Shown here one piece after another: positions 1 through 12,037 of a stretch of 64,000 bases of DNA; positions within the stretch are counted from its first letter, which is position 1, and every line of letters starts with the position of its first letter. This stretch comes from Corynebacterium sp. BD556 (GTDB lineage: Bacteria; Actinomycetota; Actinomycetes; Mycobacteriales; Mycobacteriaceae): contig NZ_CP141643.1 of NCBI RefSeq assembly GCF_038452275.1, positions 1,798,001 to 1,862,000 of the forward strand, given 5' to 3'. Under the pieces are notes generated by a model, which was not told the DNA's origin, did no database searches, and saw only the letters and a list, made by a program, of their open reading frames with translations. Both the position numbers and the translations under genes were made by a program.

Positions 1-3895
<3,895 letters not shown>

Positions 3896-4320
3896 AAGTT
3901 TCAACACAAAAGCGAAACAGGCCGTGAAAAGCCCAAAACCCAACAAAAAACAAACCAACCACCACACACAACATGCGATGAACTGGCAATCCAAAAATTA
4001 CTGCAACCAACCCCCACACCCGACGGGGCACAACAGGAGATTGGCAAAAAATAGTTCACAGCGAAACATTCATCCACCATGCACCACGCAAAAACGTCAC
4101 GTGAAGCAGCATCCAATCATTGGTTCAGACACCACCCACCGGCACGCACCCCACCACCCACAAAGAGCAGCCAGGCACACACGGCACACAACCAAACAAA
4201 CACAACCATGAACACAAACAAAAAATGCTTGAATTGGCACACTATCGAGTTCTCAAACAACACACGCACACCCCCACACCCAACCCACACACAGGCCAAG
4301 CATGAAAAGCGGCTTGAACA
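3896..4320 (-). other. rRNA operon leader
   Basis: About 425 bases between the 16S 5' end and the promoter. Like the spacer it is CA-rich on the plus strand and GU-rich as transcript. It contains GAGAACTCGATAGTGT on the minus strand near 4240-4256, a typical actinobacterial rrn leader element with a partner in the 16S-23S spacer. I see no gene in it; the ORFs are shadows of the biased composition. Confidence 0.75.
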
Positions 4321-4349
4321 ACACTACACAACCACACCCACCAAGTCAA
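4321..4349 (-). promoter_or_regulatory. rRNA operon promoter (-35 TTGACT, 17-bp spacer, -10 TAGTGT)
   Basis: On the minus strand TTGACT (4344-4349) is followed by exactly 17 bases and TAGTGT (4321-4326), a good sigma-A-type promoter pointing into the 16S leader. Start of transcription would be near 4314. The 180 bases further upstream (4350-4532) hold no gene. A second, weaker promoter could lie there but I cannot support one. Confidence 0.7.
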
Positions 4350-4532
4350 AACCCGGCACAAGTGCATCAAAACTCGATTGCTTCATGTCACGCCAACAAT
4401 CGTTTTCCTAACCGCCTAACACACCAACCCTAAACAGCTAGCGGGGCGCTGTCGGTCTTGCTGACACGACATAAAGCTACACACCCCCACCAACAACACC
4501 AAATCCCCAGCTCAAAGCGGGTATTCTAGATG

Positions 4533-4907
4533 CTATTTATACATGCCGCGGCTTGCTGCGACGCGGTCTATGAGGTTTTGGAGGCGGCCTTTGTCGTAGC
4601 CGAGTCTGAGGGCTTCGTCGATAAGCGGTGCGATGAAGGCCGCAGGAAAATGCTGCCGGCGGCGACGCTGAACCTCCTCGCGCGCGCCGCTTGCCACGAA
4701 GTTGCCGATACCCCGGCGAGTTTCAATGATCCCGGCCCCGACAAGTATGGCGAGGCCCTTTCGGGCGGTGGCGGGGTTTATTCCGTGGAAACTTGCCAAC
4801 TCGTTGGTGGAGGGCACGCGGGCACCTTGTGCGAGGTGGCCTTCGAGGATGAGGTCTTCGACATACGTCGCCACCTGACTGAAGAGCGGCTCAACTTCCG
4901 AGTTCAT
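4533..4907 (-). CDS. GntR-family regulator, short YtrA-type
   Basis: A 124-residue DNA-binding repressor. Residues about 8-75 form the winged helix of the GntR family, with the typical run PSTNELASFHGINPATARKG and the wing GIIETRRGIGNF. The C-terminal part (78-124) is too small for a FadR or HutC ligand domain, which fits the YtrA subfamily. Those regulators usually precede an ABC transporter operon, but here the next transcribed thing is the rRNA operon and no transporter is present, so the regulon must be elsewhere or the partner has been lost. A 24-bp inverted repeat 17 bp upstream of the start (4924-4947) is a likely autoregulatory operator. The Shine-Dalgarno is weak. Confidence 0.85.
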   Translation of the reverse strand: MNSEVEPLFSQVATYVEDLILEGHLAQGARVPSTNELASFHGINPATARKGLAILVGAGIIETRRGIGNFVASGAREEVQRRRRQHFPAAFIAPLIDEALRLGYDKGRLQNLIDRVAASRGMYK

Positions 4908-4923
4908 TGTTTTGAAAATTTCT

Positions 4924-4947
4924 GGTTAGTTACTTGTGTAACCAACC
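4924..4947. promoter_or_regulatory. Probable GntR operator, 24-bp inverted repeat
   Basis: GGTTAGTTAC, TTGT, GTAACCAACC: 10-bp arms with nine of ten positions paired around a 4-base centre. It lies 17 bp upstream of the GntR start and overlaps the expected promoter of that gene (a TATACG -10 candidate is immediately upstream on the minus strand). Its position and symmetry fit autorepression, and it could also affect the divergent gene at 5111. Confidence 0.65.
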
Positions 4948-5110
4948 GTATAAGAGGTGGAAGAAACCAGCAAGGTTTCTTGTTGACCTTTTACGTACAG
5001 TTGTTGTAACGATTCCCCAGCACACCGTGACTCAACGAGGAAACGTAGTGCACACTGGGAAACGTCCAACGAACAATTTTTAGAAACAATAGATACGGAA
5101 TTTAGGAGCC

Positions 5111-6310
5111 ATGCTTGAGCGCACAGTTGTATTCGTCGATACCTCATACCTGCTTGCGAGCTTTTACAACTCGTGGGAGATCGGAGCACGTTCACAGTTA
5201 GAAATTGACCTTCCGGAAGTTGTGGCGACCCTCCACACCATGATCGGCCAGCAACTCAACCAACCCGTCCACCGCCAATACTGGTACGACGGCATCCCCG
5301 AATCGGGTCCACACCGTTACCAACGCACACTACGTCGCTGCGACGGTGTGCAGCTACGCACCGGACAACTCATCGAATTGGGCGAGCGCCGCACCCAAAA
5401 AGGAGTGGACACCCGCCTCGTCGCCGACGTGGTCCTCAACGCCACGCGCGGCCAGTTCAGCGACTTCGTCATCGTCACCGGAGACGCAGACATGATCCCC
5501 GGCGTCGAGGAGGCCAGCAACCACGGCGTCCGCGTCCACCTCTACGGCTTCGGCTGGGATTCAATGTCCTCGGCGCTGCGCCACGCGTGCGATACCACCA
5601 CGGTGCTCGACCCGCGCGAGGACTTCGCCGACGCCATGCAGCTACAGGTTTTAGAAGGCCCGTTGCCACCGTCGATCCGTGAGCGGCCGCTTAACGACGC
5701 CGAACCGCTCGAGGCCGACACGGGACCAGCCCCCATTCCGCTGGGCAACCCCCTCCAGGCCGACACCGCCGAAGAGGAAAGGCCCACGGCGGAGCAAAAG
5801 CTCACTGAGCAAAAGCTCACTGAGGAACCCGATCCGGCCACTCCCTCACCGGCGACACTCGCCGCAGCCGCGCAACAACCGCCGAAAGACGATGATTGTG
5901 AAGACGTCGAGCCAACCGAGGCGGAGGCCGAGGTCAACCGGCAAAACAATGCGGGCCCGAAGCCCGCGCCGAAACCGTCAATGATGGCGCCACGGCGCAA
6001 GCTTCGTTCCCGCTACGTGCCCCTGCCGGAGGAGGTGTGGACCTCGGCAGGATTCCAAACGCCTTACGACGTCGGCCAGCAATACGCCACCTGGTGGTAT
6101 GAAAACGCCGCCTCCTCAGAGCAGCGCGACAAAGCTCACATGCTCTCCGGTGGCGGGCTGCCACCGGAGATCGACCGGCCACTTCTGCAATTCGCCTGCG
6201 AAACTCTCCACGAATACACCCTGAGCGAAACCCAGCGCGTCAACCTGCGCGACGGCTTCCACTCGGGTATTCGCGGAGTGCTCATCAACATCCGCAAATC
6301 GAACACCTAA
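5111..6310 (+). CDS. NYN (PIN-like nuclease) domain protein
   Basis: A 399-residue protein. Residues 1-175 are a NYN domain, a PIN-fold RNase-like module. Candidate metal-binding acidic residues are D10 in VFVDTSYLL, D100 in KGVDTRLVADVV, and D125 and D127 in VIVTGDADMIPG, the standard NYN pattern. Residues about 175-295 are a disordered acidic/proline linker with a short tandem repeat (EQKLT twice). The C-terminal 100 residues form a conserved-looking helical domain I cannot name. It is divergent from the GntR gene and convergent with pspA. A role in RNA turnover is inferred from the domain only; the substrate is unknown. Confidence 0.85.
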   Translation: MLERTVVFVDTSYLLASFYNSWEIGARSQLEIDLPEVVATLHTMIGQQLNQPVHRQYWYDGIPESGPHRYQRTLRRCDGVQLRTGQLIELGERRTQKGVDTRLVADVVLNATRGQFSDFVIVTGDADMIPGVEEASNHGVRVHLYGFGWDSMSSALRHACDTTTVLDPREDFADAMQLQVLEGPLPPSIRERPLNDAEPLEADTGPAPIPLGNPLQADTAEEERPTAEQKLTEQKLTEEPDPATPSPATLAAAAQQPPKDDDCEDVEPTEAEAEVNRQNNAGPKPAPKPSMMAPRRKLRSRYVPLPEEVWTSAGFQTPYDVGQQYATWWYENAASSEQRDKAHMLSGGGLPPEIDRPLLQFACETLHEYTLSETQRVNLRDGFHSGIRGVLINIRKSNT

Positions 6311-6319
6311 GGACAGGGC

Positions 6320-7159
6320 TTAGTTGTCTTCCTCGAGGTTGTCTTCCTCGAGGTTGTTCGGGGCCTCGTCGTCAGCGTCAACACTCACGGTGTCGTGTGC
6401 GTTTTCGGCAGCGGACTTCCCCGCCTCAAGCTCGCCTGCGTTATCCATCGAGGCGCGAATTTCGGCGAGGCGGGCGGAGGCGGCGAAGTCGTTGCTGCCG
6501 CTTTCAATCTCTGAGATGCGCGGAGTCAGCGAGCTTTGCGCCAGTTCCTGCGCGCCGAGCGCGGTGGCGTGACGGCGCTCAATCTTTTGACGCACCGCAT
6601 CAAGAGTAGGCACGTTGTCATTGCCGCCGAACTGGTTAATTGAATCCATGGTGGCGGCCGTCTGCTCCTGCATCTGTGCTTGTTCGATCTGGCTTTCCAG
6701 CTCAGCGACCTGGCCGAGTTGCTCCTGCAGGCGCGCTTCCGACTGCTTTTGCTTCTGCTGAGCTTCGGCGGCGGCCTGCTCAGCGGCATGGAAGGCGCCT
6801 TTGGTCTGCTCGATCTCCTGCTCGACGGAGACAAGTTGGGAGGCAAACATCTCGGCAGTCTGATTGAACTCCCCAGCCTTGTGGGTGTCACCTTCTACCG
6901 TTGCCTTGTCGGCGGCTTGCAGGGCGGCGCGGGCTTTGCCCTGCAGGTCTTCCTGCGACTTCAGCAGACGCTCAAGCTTCATCTGGAGCTGGTTGCGGTT
7001 GCCGATGATGTGGGCAGCGTGATGAGTAATTTCGTTGTGGCGTCGTTTGGCCTCTGCAATTGCCTGCTGGACCTGAACCTTCGGGTCGGCATTTTCTTCG
7101 ATTTTCGCGTCGAGGGACTGCATGAGATACTTCCAGCCCTTATTGAACGGGTTCGGCAT
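6320..7159 (-). CDS. PspA/IM30-family coiled-coil protein
   Basis: A 279-residue, almost entirely helical protein starting MPNPFNKGWKYLMQSLDAKI. The first 220 residues form the long coiled coil of the PspA/Vipp1 (ESCRT-III-like) family, which binds stressed membranes. The tail is acidic and ends in a tandem NLEEDN repeat. It lies just downstream of the thioredoxin gene on the same strand, separated by a terminator, so it probably has its own promoter in 7160-7214. Membrane-stress function is inferred from the family. Confidence 0.88.
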   Translation of the reverse strand: MPNPFNKGWKYLMQSLDAKIEENADPKVQVQQAIAEAKRRHNEITHHAAHIIGNRNQLQMKLERLLKSQEDLQGKARAALQAADKATVEGDTHKAGEFNQTAEMFASQLVSVEQEIEQTKGAFHAAEQAAAEAQQKQKQSEARLQEQLGQVAELESQIEQAQMQEQTAATMDSINQFGGNDNVPTLDAVRQKIERRHATALGAQELAQSSLTPRISEIESGSNDFAASARLAEIRASMDNAGELEAGKSAAENAHDTVSVDADDEAPNNLEEDNLEEDN

Positions 7160-7214
7160 GGGTTAAGACCTTCCTTCGGAATTCATGTGGGTGTCTTAAC
7201 GCGTGAGTGTACGC

Positions 7215-7242
7215 AAAAAGCGCCCACCAACTGGTGAGCGCT
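7215..7242 (-). terminator. Rho-independent terminator of the thioredoxin gene
   Basis: On the minus strand AGCGCTCACCA pairs with TGGTGGGCGCT (10 of 11 positions, 2-base loop) and is followed directly by TTTTTGCG. It sits 20 bp after the stop codon of the thioredoxin gene and upstream of pspA. Confidence 0.75.
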
Positions 7243-7262
7243 ACAGGGAGGCGTCGAAAAGC

Positions 7263-7631
7263 TTATTGGCCCTTGTTCTGCTCCTCGACCTGGCGACGTA
7301 CCTCCTCCATGTCCAGCGCCTTTACCTGCTTGACTAAATCATCTAAAGCGGCCGGGGGCAGAGCGCCCGCGTTGCGGTAGAGCAAGATGCCATCACGGAA
7401 AGCCATCAAGGTCGGGATTGCCTGGATCTCAAGCATCTGAGCGGTCATCTGGTTGGCCTCGGTGTCAAGCTTGGCAAAGGTAACATCGGGGTGGTCCGCG
7501 GAGGCCTTCTCATAGGTTGGAGCGAAAGCCTTGCACGGACCGCACCAATCGGCCCACGCGTCAACGAAAACAATGCCGTCGGCCTCAACAGTTTCCTGAA
7601 AGGTGTCATCGGTCACGTCGATGGTATTCAT
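7263..7631 (-). CDS. Thioredoxin-like protein
   Basis: A 122-residue cytoplasmic thioredoxin fold with the redox motif WCGPC (C30 and C33) after FVDAWAD, and the cis-proline loop AIPTLMAF. The C-terminus is extended by a charged tail. The ATG follows a strong Shine-Dalgarno (AAGGAG, seven bases before the start). It is divergent from the copper cassette, so it may help with redox defence, but a general thiol-disulfide role is all the sequence proves. Confidence 0.93.
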   Translation of the reverse strand: MNTIDVTDDTFQETVEADGIVFVDAWADWCGPCKAFAPTYEKASADHPDVTFAKLDTEANQMTAQMLEIQAIPTLMAFRDGILLYRNAGALPPAALDDLVKQVKALDMEEVRRQVEEQNKGQ

Positions 7632-7757
7632 TGGGGATTCTCCTTAATATGTCTGTTAGCTTGTCTGTGGGTAACAACAATAGCGAGCGTCTGTTCATTC
7701 CAAGCGGCGCAAAGACCCGGCTTAAAGCCTTGGACAACAGCGCACAGGTGAATGTAA

Positions 7758-7970
7758 ATGCGAAAGAACTACCACATCAGCGGCCCAACGCACGAGGCCG
7801 CCGTTGACTCCCTGATCGACGAGGTTAATCTTGTCGAAGGCACCCAAGGTGTCGAAGTAGAGGCCGAGAAGGGCGTCATGGCCGTCACCGGCGTGGATTT
7901 TTCCGATGCACACATCCTTGCAGCCGTCAAAGCGGCTGGTTTCACGCTCGACGACGACCTGGCCCCCTAG
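7758..7970 (+). CDS. HMA-like protein lacking the CxxC metal site
   Basis: A 70-residue protein that aligns by pattern with the ferredoxin-like HMA fold of copper chaperones (beta strand, helix, then VEGTQGVEVEAEKGVMAVTG and a final AAVKAAGFTL). Where HMA proteins have MTCxxC it reads SGPTHEAA, so the copper ligands are gone. Codon use is normal and an AGGTGA ribosome site precedes the ATG, so it looks like a maintained gene rather than a relic. It is 12 bp upstream of copZ and almost certainly cotranscribed. It could be a degenerate CopZ duplicate or a protein-interaction module. Confidence 0.8.
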   Translation: MRKNYHISGPTHEAAVDSLIDEVNLVEGTQGVEVEAEKGVMAVTGVDFSDAHILAAVKAAGFTLDDDLAP

Positions 7971-7982
7971 GAAAGGATCATC

Positions 7983-8183
7983 ATGGCAACACGTCAATTC
8001 ACGGTCGAGGGGATGACCTGCGGCCACTGTGAGATGAGTGTGAAAGAGGAGATTTCCGAAATCACCGGGGTTGAAAGTGTCACCGCCGACCACATCACCG
8101 GTTTGGTCGAGGTCACCGGCGAAGGATTTACCACCGCAGACGTCGCGAAGGCCATCGCGGAAGCCGGCTACTCCTTAGCCTAG
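7983..8183 (+). CDS. copZ: Copper chaperone CopZ
   Basis: A 66-residue single HMA domain with the metal-binding loop GMTCGHC (C13 and C16). It is predicted to bind Cu(I) in the cytoplasm and pass it to the CopA pump encoded 33 bp downstream. AGGAAAGGATCATC just before the ATG provides the ribosome site. Length and motif are exactly those of the family. Confidence 0.93.
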   Translation: MATRQFTVEGMTCGHCEMSVKEEISEITGVESVTADHITGLVEVTGEGFTTADVAKAIAEAGYSLA

Positions 8184-8187
8184 ATTC

Positions 8188-8209
8188 CTATACCCCCAAG
8201 GGGTATAGT
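8188..8209 (+). promoter_or_regulatory. CsoR-type copper operator overlapping the copA -10 box
   Basis: CTATACCCC, CAA, GGGGTATAG: perfect 9-bp arms with a 3-base centre (8188-8208), matching the GTATACCCCnnnGGGGTATAC-like operators of CsoR repressors. The TATAGT at 8204-8209 would serve as -10 box, putting transcription start at about 8216, one base before the copA ATG, so copA mRNA is probably leaderless. No csoR gene is in the window. Confidence 0.75.
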
Positions 8210-8216
8210 TGGGTGT

Positions 8217-10454
8217 ATGACTACACCATCCTTGGAGCACCTTGAGCTCGGCGTGACCGGCATGACCTGCACGTCGTGCTCCTCACGCGTCCAAAGAAAG
8301 CTCAACAAGCTCGACGGTGTGGATGCCACGGTGAATTTCTCCACCGAAACAGCCACCGTCAACTACGACCCGGCGCAAACCACCCCGGAATCACTCATCG
8401 AGACAATCCGTGGCGCGGGATACGACGCCTTTAAGCTTGCCGACGCCACCGCGAACGAACCGGCCGCCCCGCCAACGACCTCCCGCCTTGACGAGGCGCG
8501 CGACCGCGAAGCCGAACATCTGAAATACACGACCACCTGGGCGGCGTGTGTGTCCGCGCCGGTGGTGTTGGTGTCTATGATCCCGGCCTGGCAATTCCCG
8601 AACTGGCAGTGGGCAGCATTGGCCGCCACAACGCTGGTTTTCTTCTCCGCAGGTTCCGTTTTCCACCGCGCCACCTTGACCAACCTACGCCACGGCGGGG
8701 TGACTATGGACACCCTGATCAGCCTGGGCACGACCGCGGCGTACCTGTGGTCTATCTGGGCTTTGTTCTTCGGCGCTGCCGGCGCACCCGGCATGCGCAT
8801 GGAGATGCACCTTTTGCCATCGCGCGCCGGCATGGACGAGATCTACCTGGAAACCGTGTGCGTGGTCATCACCTTTCTCCTGGTGGGCCGGTGGTTTGAG
8901 GTACGCGCCAAGGGGCACAGCTCCCAAGCCTTGCGCGAGCTTTTCAACATGGGAGCCAAAGACGCCGCCGTGATCCGCGATGGCCGAGAAGTGCGCGTAC
9001 CTATTGAGCGCGTCGCCGTCGGTGATGTTTTCGTCTCCCGCCCTGGCGAGAAGATCGCCACCGACGGCCGGGTGGTCAGCGGTTCTACGGCAGTCGACGA
9101 ATCCATGATGACCGGCGAGTCCGTCCCCGTCGAGGTGACACAAGGCTCTTTGGTCACGGGCGCGACCTTAAACCTGACGGGCCGCATCCTAGTGGAAGCC
9201 ACTCGCGTCGGCTCCGAGACGACCTTGGCTCAAATGGGCCAACTGATGCGCAACGCTCAGGCCGGCAAAGCTCCGGTCGAGCGGCTCGTCGACCGCATTT
9301 CGCGGATCTTCGTGCCGTTGGTCATTGCAATCTCCCTGATGTCGCTTGGTGTCCACCTTGCTTTGGGCTTCGGTGTGGCGCCGTCGTTTACCGCCGCGGT
9401 GTCAGTGCTCATCATCGCCTGCCCCTGCGCACTTGGATTGGCCACGCCCACCGCGATCCTGGTGGGTACTGGCCGCGGCGCTCAACTCGGACTGCTGATT
9501 AAAGGCCCGGAGATCCTCGAAAACACCCGCCGTACCGACACAGTGGTGCTTGACAAGACTGGCACTATCACCAGCGGCGAGATGAGCGTCGACCATGTCC
9601 GCGCAGCCGCGGGTTTCAACGAGGAGGAGGTTCTTGCTTTCGCGGCGGCCGCGGAGACAGGTTCGGTGCATCCGATTGCGCAGGCCATCTCCGGCGCCGT
9701 TGCATCTCACCCCACAGCCAGCGAGTTCAGCAGCCGCGCCGGCTGGGGTGTGACAGCCAATGTTGAGGGCCACCGCGTTTACGTGGGGCGCCCGAACGCA
9801 AAGCTCGGTTCTCTCGCCGGCGCTTTCCGCGCTGCCGAAGACAAGGGTGGCACCGCCGTGGCTGTCGAGGTTGACGGGCAGCTCGCTGGGGTGATCTCGG
9901 TGCGTGACACCATCAAGGCAGACTCGGTGGAGGCTATCGCCGCTTTCAAGGAGCTGGGGCTAAACCCGCACCTTGTGACGGGTGATAACGCCAGGGCTGC
10001 TCAAGCGGTCGCTTTCGCGGTGGGTATTTCGGAGGACAACGTCACGGCAGGGGTGCTTCCGGAAGATAAGGTGGAGGCAATCAAGCGCTTGCAGGGCGAG
10101 GGCAGAATCGTCGCCATGGTCGGCGATGGTGTCAACGACGCCGCCGCCCTTGCCCAAGCAGACCTCGGGATGGCGATGGGCGCGGGCACCGACGTGGCCA
10201 TTGAGGCTTCCGACATTACTTTGATGCGCAGTACGTTGGGTTCGGCGGTTGATGCAATACGCCTGTCACGTCAAACACTCGCCACCATCAAGGGCAACCT
10301 GTTTTGGGCCTTCGCCTACAATGTCGTCCTCGTTCCGGTTGCCGCGATAGGTCTTCTCAACCCGATGCTTGCCGGCATCGCCATGGCGTTTTCCTCGGTT
10401 TTTGTGGTGTCGAATTCTCTGCGCCTGCGCGGGTTTCGCCCGCGTTTTGCGTAA
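8217..10454 (+). CDS. copA: Cu(I)-exporting P1B-type ATPase
   Basis: A 745-residue P-type ATPase that pumps Cu(I) out of the cytoplasm. One N-terminal HMA domain carries GMTCTSC (C18 and C21). Next come the transmembrane platform, the actuator motif MTGESVPV, the intramembrane metal motif [10 protein letters not shown], the phosphorylation loop DKTGT, the HP motif in GSVHPIAQ, and the hinge [14 protein letters not shown]. All catalytic residues are present and length is normal. The operator upstream suggests copper induction. The reading frame overlaps nothing downstream; an MFS gene follows after 11 bp. Confidence 0.96.
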   Translation: MTTPSLEHLELGVTGMTCTSCSSRVQRKLNKLDGVDATVNFSTETATVNYDPAQTTPESLIETIRGAGYDAFKLADATANEPAAPPTTSRLDEARDREAEHLKYTTTWAACVSAPVVLVSMIPAWQFPNWQWAALAATTLVFFSAGSVFHRATLTNLRHGGVTMDTLISLGTTAAYLWSIWALFFGAAGAPGMRMEMHLLPSRAGMDEIYLETVCVVITFLLVGRWFEVRAKGHSSQALRELFNMGAKDAAVIRDGREVRVPIERVAVGDVFVSRPGEKIATDGRVVSGSTAVDESMMTGESVPVEVTQGSLVTGATLNLTGRILVEATRVGSETTLAQMGQLMRNAQAGKAPVERLVDRISRIFVPLVIAISLMSLGVHLALGFGVAPSFTAAVSVLIIACPCALGLATPTAILVGTGRGAQLGLLIKGPEILENTRRTDTVVLDKTGTITSGEMSVDHVRAAAGFNEEEVLAFAAAAETGSVHPIAQAISGAVASHPTASEFSSRAGWGVTANVEGHRVYVGRPNAKLGSLAGAFRAAEDKGGTAVAVEVDGQLAGVISVRDTIKADSVEAIAAFKELGLNPHLVTGDNARAAQAVAFAVGISEDNVTAGVLPEDKVEAIKRLQGEGRIVAMVGDGVNDAAALAQADLGMAMGAGTDVAIEASDITLMRSTLGSAVDAIRLSRQTLATIKGNLFWAFAYNVVLVPVAAIGLLNPMLAGIAMAFSSVFVVSNSLRLRGFRPRFA

Positions 10455-10465
10455 ACTTCTCCGTC

Positions 10466-11770
10466 ATGAATGACCTGACTCGCTCTGAACGGCTCGACCG
10501 GCTCCCCGTTACTCCAAAGCACCGCAAACTGCTTGTCGGTTCGGGCATTGGGTGGGCACTTGATGCGATGGACATTGGTCTGGTTTCTTTTGTCATCGCC
10601 GCGCTCGCCGTCCACTGGCATTTAACCCCGGCGACCTCGTCTTTGATCGCGTCGGTGGGTTTCGTCGGCATGGCGATCGGCGCTTCGCTCGGCGGCTTGC
10701 TCGCGGACAAGATTGGGCGTCGTCAGGTTTTCGCCGCAACACTGCTGGTGTATGGCCTGGCCACGGGGGCCAGTGCTTTGGCCAGTTCGGTCGCCGTCCT
10801 GATGGTTTTGCGTTTTCTGATCGGTTTGGGTCTCGGCGCTGAACTACCCGTGGCTTCGACCCTGGTCAGTGAGTTCTCGCCGCGGCGGGTGCGCGGCCGG
10901 ATGGTTGTGCTTCTTGAGGCTTTTTGGGCGATTGGTTGGATTCTGGCGGCCCTGATCGGCACCTTTGTTGTCTCGCAAGGAGAAAACGGTTGGCGCTGGG
11001 GGCTCGCCTTGGGTGCAGTGCCGGCTCTCTACGCCATTTACGTCCGTCTCGGTTTGCCGGAGTCGGTTCGCTTCCTCGAGGCGAAGGGCCGTGAGGAGGA
11101 AGCTGAAGCTGTCGTGCGCTCCTTCGAGGCCGCCGCTGATCCTTCGCTTTACGACGACACCCCCGCGCCCAAACAACCCGCCGTCACCGGCGGAATTTGG
11201 GGTGCAGAGCTAGCTCCCCGCACGTTGGCTTTCTGGGTGGTGTGGTTTTGTGTCTCCCTGGCCTACTACGGGGCTTTCATTTGGATTCCTTCGCTGCTGG
11301 TCCAGGAGGGATACACCTTGGTGCGCTCGTTTGCCTTCACGCTGATCATCACCTTGGCGCAGTTGCCTGGTTACGCCGCTGCTGCCTGGCTCATTGAGGT
11401 TTGGGGCCGCCGCATTACCTTGTCGGTGTTTTTGGCTGGTTCGGCGATCTCCGCTTTGCTTTTCGGGCTGGCTGGCTCGCAATGGCAAATTATCGCCGCT
11501 GGCTGTTGCTTGTCCTTCTTCAACTTGGGCGCGTGGGGCGCTCTTTACGCCATTGGCCCAGAGCTCTACCCCACTGACATCCGCGCCACCGGCACGGGCG
11601 CTGGCGCAGCGTTCGGGCGCATCGGCTCAATCCTTGCTCCGATCGCCGTCCCACTGGCGCTGAGTTTTGGGGGAACGAGCATGGTGTTCGGGATATTTGC
11701 GGCGTCGTTTGCTATCGCGTGCGTCGCCGCGTTTACACTTCCTGAGCAGCGCGGCGTCGCATTGCCCTGA
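10466..11770 (+). CDS. MFS transporter, metabolite:H+ symporter type
   Basis: A 434-residue twelve-helix carrier. The loop after helix 2 reads GGLLADKIGRR and the mirrored one after helix 8 is EVWGRR, both major facilitator signatures; RGRMVVLLEAFWAIGW and the PESVRFLEAKGR region resemble the NiaP/aromatic-acid carrier group. I take the ATG at 10466 (MNDLTRSERLDRL) as start; an upstream extension would overlap copA. It starts 11 bp after copA and could be cotranscribed, but nothing in the protein suggests copper transport. Substrate unknown. Confidence 0.88.
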   Translation: MNDLTRSERLDRLPVTPKHRKLLVGSGIGWALDAMDIGLVSFVIAALAVHWHLTPATSSLIASVGFVGMAIGASLGGLLADKIGRRQVFAATLLVYGLATGASALASSVAVLMVLRFLIGLGLGAELPVASTLVSEFSPRRVRGRMVVLLEAFWAIGWILAALIGTFVVSQGENGWRWGLALGAVPALYAIYVRLGLPESVRFLEAKGREEEAEAVVRSFEAAADPSLYDDTPAPKQPAVTGGIWGAELAPRTLAFWVVWFCVSLAYYGAFIWIPSLLVQEGYTLVRSFAFTLIITLAQLPGYAAAAWLIEVWGRRITLSVFLAGSAISALLFGLAGSQWQIIAAGCCLSFFNLGAWGALYAIGPELYPTDIRATGTGAGAAFGRIGSILAPIAVPLALSFGGTSMVFGIFAASFAIACVAAFTLPEQRGVALP

Positions 11771-11775
11771 AGCTA

Positions 11776-11967
11776 CTAGCGGAAAAGTGAACGTAGTCGC
11801 TCGGCGATTCCGCCGGGGCGGCCAGCGCTGCTGTCGATGTCCCCGATATCGCGGGGCAGGTTGTATAGGACCGTCGCGTTGTCGGTCCTGGCTACTGTGA
11901 TGGCGCCGTCAAGCCGGGCGAAAGTGCTAGCGCACGGCTCGGACGCTTTAATGGATCGTACCGTCAC
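11776..11967 (-). CDS. Small hypothetical protein
   Basis: A 63-residue protein of unknown function. I prefer the GTG at 11967 because GAGGAGGAG stands right before it; an ATG seven codons upstream would put that purine run inside the gene. The middle (DGAITVARTDNATVLYNLPRDIGDID) looks like a compact beta-rich module. It ends convergently with the MFS gene only five bases away. It may be a lineage-specific gene. Family unknown. Confidence 0.55.
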   Translation of the reverse strand: MTVRSIKASEPCASTFARLDGAITVARTDNATVLYNLPRDIGDIDSSAGRPGGIAERLRSLFR

Positions 11968-12037
11968 GGCTCCTCCTCTCATGTGCCTGCCATGATAAAG
12001 GCAGCTGAGAGAGTTTTCATCGTTGCCAAGGCTACCC

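Noticed and set aside
10304..10465. Longer start for the MFS gene inside copA
   Set aside because: The extra 54 residues are the +1 frame of copA and lack a ribosome site; the ATG at 10466 fits the family start.
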